Assembly: GCF_022213955.1 (NCBI RefSeq) | Contig: NZ_JAKNTW010000028.1 | Location: 62,001-126,000, forward strand | DNA: 64,000 nucleotides | Origin: Dolomitihabitans soli | GTDB lineage: Bacteria > Actinomycetota > Actinomycetes > Streptosporangiales > Streptosporangiaceae | Direction of reading: 5' to 3' | Shown: piece after piece, positions 54,723 through 62,134 of the stretch | Position numbering within the stretch: the stretch's first letter is position 1 | Layout of the letters: each line of letters opens with the position of its first letter | Made by a program: the position numbers and the translations under genes | The notes under the pieces: model-generated | Told to the model about the DNA's origin: nothing | Database searches by the model: none | What the model saw: the letters and a program-made list of their open reading frames with translations, nothing else

Positions 54723-55331
54723 GTGACGCGCAAGAGCCGGGTCGAGCGCCGTCAGGATCTCATCGCGGCGGCCGGGCGGGCGATCGTCAGGCACGGCCTC
54801 GGCGGCGTGCACCTCAACCATGTCGCCGCGGAGGCCGGGCTGACCTCCGGCGCGGTCCTCTACCACTACCCCGATCTCTCCGACCTGCTGGTGGAGGCCC
54901 ACCACGCCGGCATGGAGCGTTTCTACGAGGTGCGCAGGAAGCGCCTCGAAGGACTGAGTGACCCGGTGGACAAACTGGTCGTAACAGTACGCTCCGGACT
55001 GCCGCACGGGCCCGACGACCCCGACGTGCTGCTGCTCAACGAGCTGGGCGGCGCCGCGGCCCGCAACCGGATGTACGCGCTGCTGCTCACCACGCTCTAC
55101 GACCGCCAGGTGTCGATGTACCAGAGCATCCTCGACACCGGCCAGGCCATCGGCGCCTTCACCCTCGCCGGCGACTCCCTGACGATCGCCCGCAACCTGG
55201 TCGCCCTCGAAGACGCGTACGGCTACCGCATCACCGCCAGGCACCCGGTGATCGGACCACAGGAGGCGGCGGAGCTCATACTGGCCTACGCCAGGACCGC
55301 GACGGGCAACCCGCTGAAGAGTGTTCACTGA
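54723..55331 (+). CDS. TetR-family transcriptional regulator
   Basis: Protein of 202 aa from the GTG at 54723 (GGAGG about 9 nt upstream); a GTG at 54675 would add 16 residues. The DNA-binding domain is at ~5-55: RRQDLIAAAGRAIVRHGLGGVHLNHVAAEAGLTSGAVLYHYPDL-type helix-turn-helix. The ligand domain has no telling motif. It is divergent from the glycosyltransferase and converges on potA-like with a 7-bp overlap of the stops. Its position suggests control of amine use or of the glycosyltransferase run. Confidence 0.88.
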   Translation: MTRKSRVERRQDLIAAAGRAIVRHGLGGVHLNHVAAEAGLTSGAVLYHYPDLSDLLVEAHHAGMERFYEVRRKRLEGLSDPVDKLVVTVRSGLPHGPDDPDVLLLNELGGAAARNRMYALLLTTLYDRQVSMYQSILDTGQAIGAFTLAGDSLTIARNLVALEDAYGYRITARHPVIGPQEAAELILAYARTATGNPLKSVH

Positions 55332-56356
55332 GCGATCAGCACCGCGTCGCCGGCCGCCCAGCCGAGCGAGACCGGCGAGCCCGAGGTCACCCTGGTGGCC
55401 CCCTGCGTCGCCACCAGCACCGGGCCGGACCGTCCTTCGACACCGACCGAGACGTGCGACACCCCGCCGTAGAAGCTGACGTCCACCACCACCCCGGACA
55501 GCCTCCCGCCCTCGCCGATCCGCACCTTCTCCGGCCGTACGGCGAGCAGCACCGGAGTGCCCGGGGCCACGTCCGCGTCGCAGGGCAGCAGGCCGATCCC
55601 GGGCACGTCCACGCCGCCCTCGCCCGCCGTGCCCGTGAAGAGGTTGTTGGCCCCGACGAAGTCGGCGACGAAGGGCGTGCCCGGCCGCTCGTAAAGGGTG
55701 ACGGGCGCGTCGATCTGCTCCACCCTGCCCTCCTTGAAGACCGCGATCCGGTCGGCGAGCGACATCGCCTCCTCCTGGTCGTGGGTGACCACGACGAAGG
55801 TGATGCCGACCTCGTTCTGCAGCCGCTTGAGCTCCAGCTGCATCTCCGCGCGCACCTTCTTGTCCAGGGCGGACAGCGGCTCGTCGAGCAGCAGCACGCG
55901 GGGCCGCTTGACGATGGCCCTGGCCAGTGCCACCCGCTGGCGCTGACCGCCGGACAACCGGTGCGGCCGGCGCCCGGCCTCGGCCGTCAGCCCGACGGTC
56001 TCCAGCACGTCGTGCACCCGTCTCCGGACCTCCGCACGGCCGAGCCTCTCGCGTTCCAGGCCGTAGGCGACGTTCTTGGCCACGGTCATGTGCGGGAACA
56101 GCGCGTACGACTGGAACATCAGGTTGACCGGCCTGCGGTGCGGCGGCAGGGCGAGCAGGTCGGCTCCGTCGAGCGTGACCCGGCCCCCGTCGGGCGACTC
56201 GAAGCCGGCCAGGATGCGCAGCAGCGTGGTCTTGCCGCAGCCGCTCGGCCCGAGCAGCGCGAAGAACTCGCCCTGCCGGATCTCCAGCGAGACGCCGGCC
56301 AGCGCCGTGACGTCGCCGAAGCTACGGCTGACGTCCTGGATGTGGAGCGATGTCAC
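55325..56356 (-). CDS. Polyamine-type ABC transporter ATP-binding protein (PotA-like)
   Basis: Protein of 343 aa. Walker A is GPSGCGKTTLL near residue 37, the Q-loop MFQSYALFPHMTV, the signature RLSGGQRQRVALARA, Walker B LLLDEPLSALD and the H-loop VVTHDQEEAM. A C-terminal TOBE domain includes VGANNLFTG and LAVRPEKVRIGEGG, as in PotA. The GTG start overlaps the permease stop (GTGA). It energises the two permeases encoded just upstream. Confidence 0.92.
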   Translation of the reverse strand: MTSLHIQDVSRSFGDVTALAGVSLEIRQGEFFALLGPSGCGKTTLLRILAGFESPDGGRVTLDGADLLALPPHRRPVNLMFQSYALFPHMTVAKNVAYGLERERLGRAEVRRRVHDVLETVGLTAEAGRRPHRLSGGQRQRVALARAIVKRPRVLLLDEPLSALDKKVRAEMQLELKRLQNEVGITFVVVTHDQEEAMSLADRIAVFKEGRVEQIDAPVTLYERPGTPFVADFVGANNLFTGTAGEGGVDVPGIGLLPCDADVAPGTPVLLAVRPEKVRIGEGGRLSGVVVDVSFYGGVSHVSVGVEGRSGPVLVATQGATRVTSGSPVSLGWAAGDAVLIAQ

Positions 56357-57126
56357 GAGAACGACTCCGTAAGTCGGGTCATCCGCTGAGCGACGATCAC
56401 CACGGTGAAGCTCACCGCGAGCAACAGCGTCGCCAGGGCGTTGATCTCGGGGGTGACCCCGAAACGGACCATCGAGTAGATGACGATGGGCAGGGTCGGC
56501 TCGGTCGGCGCGGCCGTGAAGAACGCGATCACGAACTCGTCCACCGACAGGGTGAACGCCAGCAGCGCGCCGGCCGCGATGCCCGGGGCGAGCTGCGGCA
56601 GGGTGATCCGTGCGAAGGTGGTCAGCGGCCCCGCGCCGAGGTCGCGGGACGCCTCCTCCAGCGAGGTGTCGGCGTGCGCCAGCCTGGTCCGCACCACCGC
56701 GGCGACGAAGGCCATCCCGAAGACGGTGTGCGCCAGCAGCACCGAGTGCAGGCCGAGAGTGATCTTGATCGCGCTGTAGAACACCAACAGCCCGATCGCC
56801 AGCACCAGGTCGGGCAGCACCGCCGGGAGCAGGCCCACCGCGTCGAGCAGCCGGGAGCGGGTGTGCCTGGCCAGCCCGACCGCGAGCAGGGTGCCGAGCA
56901 CGGTGGAGAGAACCGTCGAGCCCGCCGCCACGACCAGCGTGTTGACCAGCCCCGTGCGGATGTCCGCGTTGCCGGCCAGCTCGCCGTACCACCGGAAGGT
57001 GAACCCCTCGAAGGAGAACGGCGAATCGCCCGCGTTGAACGAGTAGACGACGAGCACCACGATCGGTGCGTAGAGGAAGACGAAGGTGGCCCAGAAGGGC
57101 ACGTGCAGCAGCCGGGACTCACGCAC
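56353..57126 (-). CDS. ABC transporter permease (PotC-like)
   Basis: Protein of 257 aa with six membrane segments. It begins near FVFLYAPIVVLVVYSFNAGDSPFSFEGFTFRWY, which is typical of PotC. The EAA loop is LEEASRDLGAGPLTTFARITLPQLAPGI. The start is GTG at 57126, inside the last codons of the PotB-like gene (8-bp overlap). Confidence 0.92.
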   Translation of the reverse strand: MRESRLLHVPFWATFVFLYAPIVVLVVYSFNAGDSPFSFEGFTFRWYGELAGNADIRTGLVNTLVVAAGSTVLSTVLGTLLAVGLARHTRSRLLDAVGLLPAVLPDLVLAIGLLVFYSAIKITLGLHSVLLAHTVFGMAFVAAVVRTRLAHADTSLEEASRDLGAGPLTTFARITLPQLAPGIAAGALLAFTLSVDEFVIAFFTAAPTEPTLPIVIYSMVRFGVTPEINALATLLLAVSFTVVIVAQRMTRLTESFS

Positions 57127-57991
57127 GGCCGTACCTCCTGGCCGTCCACGCCTGCGCGAACAACAGCACGAGGAGTACGGCGAGCAGCGCCAGCGCCAGG
57201 GTCGCGCCGAACGGCCAGTCCCGCGCCTTGAGGAACTGGTCCCTGATCAGGTTGCCCACCATGATCGACCGGCCGCCGCCGAGCAGTTCGGGGATGATGA
57301 AGTTGCCGAAGCTGGGCACGAAGACGAACAGGCAGCCGGTGAGCACGCCCGGCATGGTGAGCGGCAGCGTCACCGACACGAAGGTCCTCATCGGGCGCGC
57401 GCCCAGGTTGGCCGACGCCTCGCGGAGCTGCGGGTCGAGTCTCTCGATCGCCGCGTAGAGCGGGAGCACCATGAGCGGCAGGTAGGAGTAGAGCAGCCCG
57501 GTGACGATCGTGCCCTGGTTGTAGAGGAGTTCCAGCGGCTCGTCGATCAGGCCCAGGTCCAGGAGCGTGCTGTTGACCAGGCCGGGTCCGCTGAGCAGGA
57601 CGATCCAGGCGTAGACGCGGACCAGGAAGTTCGTCCAGAACGGCAGCACGATCGCCACCAGCGCGATCGTCTTCCACGGCTGCGGCAGCCTGGCGATCAG
57701 GTAGGCCGTCGGGTAGCCGAGCAGGAGGGCGAGCAGCGTGGTGATGACGGCGATCCGGACCGAGCCCAGGACCACGTCGAGGTAGAGCGGGTCGAACAGG
57801 CGGGTGAAGTTCTCCGCGGTCGCCTCGTAGACCACCCCGCCGAAGCGGCCCCTGCGGAAGACCGTGTAGCTGAGCACCAGGGCCAACGGGATCAGCAGGA
57901 AACCGGCCAGGTAGGCCAGGCCGGGGCCGAGCAGGACCAGGCGCGCCGCGATCGGCGCCCGGCCCCGTCTCGTTGGGGAGTCGACGGTCAA
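57119..57991 (-). CDS. ABC transporter permease (PotB-like)
   Basis: Protein of 290 aa with six membrane segments. LGPGLAYLAGFLLIPLALVLSYTVF and the PotB-type IVLPFWTNFLVRVYAWIVLL are present, and the EAA loop is LREASANLGARPMRTFVSVTLPLTMPGV. The start appears to be TTG at 57991, 10 bp past the binding-protein stop. No better in-frame start exists before the first membrane segment. Confidence 0.9.
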   Translation of the reverse strand: MTVDSPTRRGRAPIAARLVLLGPGLAYLAGFLLIPLALVLSYTVFRRGRFGGVVYEATAENFTRLFDPLYLDVVLGSVRIAVITTLLALLLGYPTAYLIARLPQPWKTIALVAIVLPFWTNFLVRVYAWIVLLSGPGLVNSTLLDLGLIDEPLELLYNQGTIVTGLLYSYLPLMVLPLYAAIERLDPQLREASANLGARPMRTFVSVTLPLTMPGVLTGCLFVFVPSFGNFIIPELLGGGRSIMVGNLIRDQFLKARDWPFGATLALALLAVLLVLLFAQAWTARRYGRA

Positions 57992-58001
57992 CGCTGGTCG
58001 C

Positions 58002-59123
58002 TCATTGCTGTGCCGCGACCTCGGTGGCCAGGCGGGTGTACTTGGTCGAGTCCTCGCCCAGGTCCCGCAGCGACTCGCCCTGGAGGAGGTCGGCCGGGGT
58101 CATCTGGAGCGCGGGGGTGGACGACTTCAGCTTGGGGTCGACCTGGTCCATCGCGGCCTTGTTCGGCACGTTGTAGAGGATGTTCGCCGCGGCCCAGCCG
58201 TGGATCTCGGGGTCGAGGATGTAGTTGATCAGGGCGTGGGCCGCCTCCTTGTTCTTGGAGGACTTCAGGATGACCATCGTGTCCACCCAGAGGTCGCTGC
58301 CCTCCTTCGGCACCACGAACTTGATGTTCTTCTCCGCGGTGGGGCACCAGCCGTCCCACGCCTCGACCATCACGGCCTGCCCGTCGGTCAGCTTCTTGCC
58401 GAAGGTGGTGTCGTCGTAGGCGAGCAGGTTCTGCTTCGCCTTGAGCAGCAGCTCGCGGGCCTTGCCGATCTCCTCGTCGTTCACGGTGTTGACCGAGTAG
58501 CCGAGGGACTTGAGCGCGGGCAGCGCCAGCCAGCGCTCGGTGGTCATCATGGTGACCTTCTTCTTCGCCTCGGCGGGCGGGTCGAGCAGGTCGTTCCAGC
58601 TCGTCGGCGGCTTCTTGACGAGGTCGGACCGGTAGCAGATCCCGGTGGTCCCCCAGGTGTAGGGCACGGAGTACTTGTTGCCCTTGTCGTAGGAGAGCTG
58701 CTTCGCCTCGGGGTAGAGGTTGGCCAGGTTGGGGATCAGCTCGGGGTGGATCGGTTCGAGCAGGCCGGCGCCGTTCAGGGCCTGGGCGTACTGCCCGGAG
58801 ACGAAGGCGACGTCGAGGCCGCTGTCGGCGCCCGCGGTCAGCTTGGCCATGATCTCTTCGTTGGTCGCGTGCAGGGTGCGCGTCATCTCGGTGCCGAGCT
58901 TGGCCTTGACCTTCTGGGGGAGGTCCTCGGGGCTGTAGTCCTCCCAGATCGAGATGGTGAGCTTCTGCTTGGCGAGATCGGCGTTCGGGTCGAGCTGCGC
59001 GGCGGTGGCGGTCGCCGCCTGTCCGCCGTCGGCGGCTTCGCCGCCACATGCCGCGACGGCGAGCGCGAGCCCGGTGGCCATGAGGGCGGCCGGAAGACGA
59101 CGGTGGTACCGGGCACGGGACAC
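58002..59123 (-). CDS. Polyamine-type substrate-binding lipoprotein (PotD-like)
   Basis: Protein of 373 aa. The signal peptide ends in VAAC (lipobox, Cys near residue 26). The mature protein has LTISIWEDYSPEDLPQKVKAKLG, DVAFVSGQYAQALNGAGLLEPI, YSVPYTWGTTGICYRSDLV and VEAWDGWCP, the pattern of PotD/PotF spermidine-putrescine binding proteins. The actual ligand may be another amine. The start is GTG with AAGGAG upstream. It heads the minus-strand transporter operon and is divergent from a sugar kinase gene. Confidence 0.9.
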   Translation of the reverse strand: MSRARYHRRLPAALMATGLALAVAACGGEAADGGQAATATAAQLDPNADLAKQKLTISIWEDYSPEDLPQKVKAKLGTEMTRTLHATNEEIMAKLTAGADSGLDVAFVSGQYAQALNGAGLLEPIHPELIPNLANLYPEAKQLSYDKGNKYSVPYTWGTTGICYRSDLVKKPPTSWNDLLDPPAEAKKKVTMMTTERWLALPALKSLGYSVNTVNDEEIGKARELLLKAKQNLLAYDDTTFGKKLTDGQAVMVEAWDGWCPTAEKNIKFVVPKEGSDLWVDTMVILKSSKNKEAAHALINYILDPEIHGWAAANILYNVPNKAAMDQVDPKLKSSTPALQMTPADLLQGESLRDLGEDSTKYTRLATEVAAQQ

Positions 59124-59232
59124 GGGCCGCTACTCCTTCAGATTCAGCTGTGCGGAAGGCCGCGGGCGACCGAATCGGGCAACGCAGACCAAAACAGGAG
59201 TGTTGCAGTCAAGTTCAACATGAGCAAGAGTT

Positions 59233-60402
59233 GTGTCCACATTGCGACCTGGGAGTTTGATCGCCGAGTTGAATCCACGTTCAATATTTGAACGGCTCGT
59301 TTCCCTGGCCGGGCAGCACCCCTGGACCGCCCCTCGGCCGGGCGACGGCGTCTCGGCCGGGCTCCTGGCGGCGCTCGCCCGGGGCGACGACCTGCCTCCA
59401 CCATTTCAGGTCATGCACTTCGTGGCGATACCGCCCCTCCTAAACTACGGCGAGCGGGGGTTCGAAGTGGACCAGACGAACCGGTCGGTGGTGGTGGACG
59501 AGCAGATCGTGGTCAAGTGGCTGACGCCACCGGCCGCGTCGCCCCATCCGGCGCCCGAACTCCTCGGCCATCTCACGCGGGTCGGCTTCACCGCGACCGC
59601 ACCGCCGTACGCCGCGCTGACCATGCGCGCGCCGGACGGCGGCGAGCTCCTGCTCGCCCTGGTCACGGGTTACCTCCCGGGCGCGCGGGACGGCTGGACC
59701 TGGTGCGTCGACGACGCCGCCGGCGGGCGCACCGCGTTCGCCGCGCCGCTCGGCGGCCTCGCCGCCGACCTGCACCTCGCCCTCGCCACCCCCTCCCCCG
59801 CGACCGCGGGCACCCGCCCGGCGGCCGACGGCCCGGCCTGGCTGAGGAGGGCGGAGGACGCGCTCGCCGAGGCGCTGGACCTGACGGACGGGACCGACGG
59901 CGACTGGCTGGCCGCCCGGGCGCGGACGCTGCGCGACGGGCTGGCGGGACTGGCGGCCGAGCGGGCGACACCGCTGATCAGGATCCACGGGGACCTGCAC
60001 GTCGGGCAGATCCTGCGATGGCGCGACGGGTACGCGGTGATCGACTTCGACGGCAACCCGACCGTCGCGGAGGCCACGCCGTACCAACCGGCCGCGCGCG
60101 ACCTCGCACAACTCGCCACCAGCCTGGAACACGCCGGGCAGGTGGCGATCAGGCGCCTCGACGCGGACCCCTCGGCCGTCGCCCGATGGACGCGGCGCGC
60201 CCGCGCGGAACTGCTGGACGCCTACCGCGCGCGCCTGGCCGAGCACGGCAGGGCCGAACTCCTCGACGAGTCGCTGCTCGGGCCGTTCGAGATCGAGCAG
60301 GAGTGCCGGGAACTGATCTACGCCGCCCGGCACCTGCCCCGCTGGCGGTACGCGCCGATGGGCGTCCTGCGCACCCGTTACCCCGGACAGGAGACCTCGT
60401 GA
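59233..60402 (+). CDS. Maltokinase-fold sugar kinase, probable glucosamine kinase
   Basis: Protein of 389 aa. The N-terminal cap region has DQTNRSVVVDEQIVVKWL, the phosphate-handling start of maltokinase-like proteins. The catalytic motif is IRIHGDLHVGQIL (HGD) followed by YAVIDFDGNP, where the second Asp binds Mg. The GDLHVGQ / DFDGNP combination and the pairing with a SIS-domain gene match the actinobacterial glucosamine kinases I know of. This assignment is an inference. The GTG at 59233 is the longest start; TTG codons at 59257 and 59269 are alternatives. The next gene overlaps by GTGA. Confidence 0.7.
   Translation: MSTLRPGSLIAELNPRSIFERLVSLAGQHPWTAPRPGDGVSAGLLAALARGDDLPPPFQVMHFVAIPPLLNYGERGFEVDQTNRSVVVDEQIVVKWLTPPAASPHPAPELLGHLTRVGFTATAPPYAALTMRAPDGGELLLALVTGYLPGARDGWTWCVDDAAGGRTAFAAPLGGLAADLHLALATPSPATAGTRPAADGPAWLRRAEDALAEALDLTDGTDGDWLAARARTLRDGLAGLAAERATPLIRIHGDLHVGQILRWRDGYAVIDFDGNPTVAEATPYQPAARDLAQLATSLEHAGQVAIRRLDADPSAVARWTRRARAELLDAYRARLAEHGRAELLDESLLGPFEIEQECRELIYAARHLPRWRYAPMGVLRTRYPGQETS
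59269..59293. repeat. Cluster of TTGAA/TTCAA half-sites in the divergent kinase-transporter region
   Basis: TTGAA (59269-59273), TTCAA (59280-59284) and TTGAA (59288-59292) alternate in direction, and a further TTCAA is at 59214-59218. GTTCAA-TAT-TTGAAC (59279-59293) is an inverted repeat in A/T-rich sequence. It may be an operator serving both directions. It would lie inside the kinase gene if the GTG start at 59233 is right. Confidence 0.4.
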
Positions 60403-61352
60403 ACCCCGAGCTGTACCTCGCCGACCTGGAGCGCAAGCCTGAGGCGCTGACGGCCCTGGCCGAGGCGCTGGCCGCCGGCGACCCCTTCGACGGGCTGCCC
60501 GGCGGACTTCGGCGGGTGGTGTTCCTGGGCATGGGCAGCTCGCGGTACGCCGCCGGGACGGCCGCCCTGCGACTCCGCGCGGCGGGCATCGACGCCGTCG
60601 CGGAGTACGGCTCGGCGAGCCGGTCCCATCCGCCGGGCCGGGACACCCTCGTGGTGCCGATCTCGGCCACCGGCGGAAGCGGGGAGACGCTCGACGCGCT
60701 GGCCCGCTACACGGGCGGGGCGTTCGTCGCGGCGATCACCAACGTCCCCGGATCCGCGGTCACCGAAGGCGCCGACCTGGTGGTGCCGATGCTCGCGGGC
60801 GAGGAACGGGGCGGGGTCGCCTGCCGTACGTTCCAGCACACCCTCGCCCTGCTGTTCGCGCTGGAGGCACGTCTCACCGGGGCGGGCGGCGACCTGCCGG
60901 GAACGCTCGGGCGTGCCGCGGAGGCGACCGCCGACCTGCTCGACCGGCGCGGCGAGTGGCTGGAAAGCGCGGCGAACCTGCTCGACGGTCCGGACGGGGT
61001 CTACACGATCGCCCCCGCCGAACGGCTCTCCTCGGCGGAGCAGTCGGCGCTGATGTTCCGGGAGGGCCCGCGCCGGGCCGCGGACGCCTGCGAGACCGGC
61101 GACTGGTCGCACGTGGACGTCTACCTCACCAAGACCCTCGACTACCGCGCCATCCTCTACCCCGGCTCCCGCTACGACGAGCAGGCCATGGACTGGGTAC
61201 GGCGACGCGGCTCCACGGTGCTGTCGGTGGGCGGCGAGACGCCGGGGGCGAAGGGCACGATCCGCTACCGGGGCGACGACGACCCGATGGTCGCCCTGCT
61301 GACCGAGACGCTGGTCGCGGAATTGGTCGCGGCCTCCTGGTGGCGGCGCTGA
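60399..61352 (+). CDS. SIS-domain sugar phosphate isomerase/deaminase-like protein
   Basis: Protein of 317 aa with two SIS folds. The first has VVFLGMGSSRYAAGTAALRLRAAG, PISATGGSGETLDAL and VVPMLAGEERGGVACRTFQHTL. The second has GVYTIAPAERLSSAEQSALMFREGPRRAADACETGDWSH. This is like the isomerase half of GlmS and the FrlB/AgaS-type deaminases, but the glutaminase domain is absent. With the adjoining kinase it could turn an amino sugar 6-phosphate into fructose-6-phosphate and ammonia, as an inference. The GTG start overlaps the kinase stop. Confidence 0.8.
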   Translation: MNPELYLADLERKPEALTALAEALAAGDPFDGLPGGLRRVVFLGMGSSRYAAGTAALRLRAAGIDAVAEYGSASRSHPPGRDTLVVPISATGGSGETLDALARYTGGAFVAAITNVPGSAVTEGADLVVPMLAGEERGGVACRTFQHTLALLFALEARLTGAGGDLPGTLGRAAEATADLLDRRGEWLESAANLLDGPDGVYTIAPAERLSSAEQSALMFREGPRRAADACETGDWSHVDVYLTKTLDYRAILYPGSRYDEQAMDWVRRRGSTVLSVGGETPGAKGTIRYRGDDDPMVALLTETLVAELVAASWWRR

Positions 61353-61413
61353 GGACCATCGCCGAACGGACGGGGCGCGATGACCGCCGCCGGACCACCG
61401 GCTCCCGGGGTCG

Positions 61414-61998
61414 TCAGAGACCGTACGCGGCGCGCATGGCCAGGGCGTGCTCGACCAGGGTGATCAGCGTGACCTTGACGGAGGGCCTGGCCCGGGCGTC
61501 CGTGCGCACGATCGGGATGTGCGGGGCGAGCGTCAGGGCGTCCCTGACCTCGTCCTCGCCGTGCGGGTACAGGCCGTTGAAACCGTTGAGGCCGACCACG
61601 AACGGCAGGCGGGCCTCCTCGAAGTAGTCGATCGCGGGGAAGCTGTCGGCCAGCCGGCGGCTGTCGACCAGCACCACCGCGCCGATGGCCCCCCGCACCA
61701 GGTCGTCCCACATGAACCAGAACCGGTGCTGACCCGGCGTGCCGAACAGATAGAGGATCAGATCACGGTCGAGCGACACGCGGCCGAAGTCCATCGCCAC
61801 GGTGGTCGTCGTCTTGTTCGGCGTCATCCCGAGATCGTCGATGCCGACGCTGGCGTCGGTCATCACCGCCTCGGTCGTCAACGGCAGGATCTCGGAGACC
61901 GCCCCCACGAAGGTGGTCTTGCCGACGCCGAACCCACCGGCCACGACGATCTTCGTCGACGTCAACCCGCCGTCACGACTGGAGCCCGCGAAATCCAC
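61414..61998 (-). CDS. cvnD: Conservon 3 GTPase-like protein (CvnD)
   Basis: Protein of 194 aa, highly similar to the conservon 1 copy, with P-loop GGFGVGKTT and the LFGTPGQHRFWFMWDDLVRGA segment. The NGFNG motif replaces NGFDG. Of its DNA, 61669-61779 is identical to 34463-34573. The GTG start is preceded by the scar of the lost DUF742 gene (codons for ERVLS), which still serves as ribosome binding site. It follows the kinase gene by 136 bp with nothing between. Confidence 0.92.
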   Translation of the reverse strand: MDFAGSSRDGGLTSTKIVVAGGFGVGKTTFVGAVSEILPLTTEAVMTDASVGIDDLGMTPNKTTTTVAMDFGRVSLDRDLILYLFGTPGQHRFWFMWDDLVRGAIGAVVLVDSRRLADSFPAIDYFEEARLPFVVGLNGFNGLYPHGEDEVRDALTLAPHIPIVRTDARARPSVKVTLITLVEHALAMRAAYGL

Positions 61999-62134
61999 TG
62001 AGTACCCTTTCCGGCAACCCGACCGCCGACCTCTCGGCTGCCGGCACAGCTCGCAGATGGCACGCTACCCCGCGGTGTATGACAATAAGAGGTACATAGA
62101 GGTCACGGATGAGACCGACGAGAACACCATCCAT
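61999..62134 (-). other. Deletion scar where conservon 3 has lost cvnB and cvnC
   Basis: In conservons 1 and 2 the kinase and GTPase genes are separated by a roadblock and a DUF742 gene (~0.8-0.95 kb). Here only 136 bp remain. The GTPase-proximal end keeps GGAAAGGGTACTCA, which matches the last codons of a DUF742 gene. The rest contains no open frame and includes an A/T-rich segment (62081-62100) that could be a new promoter. Confidence 0.7.
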
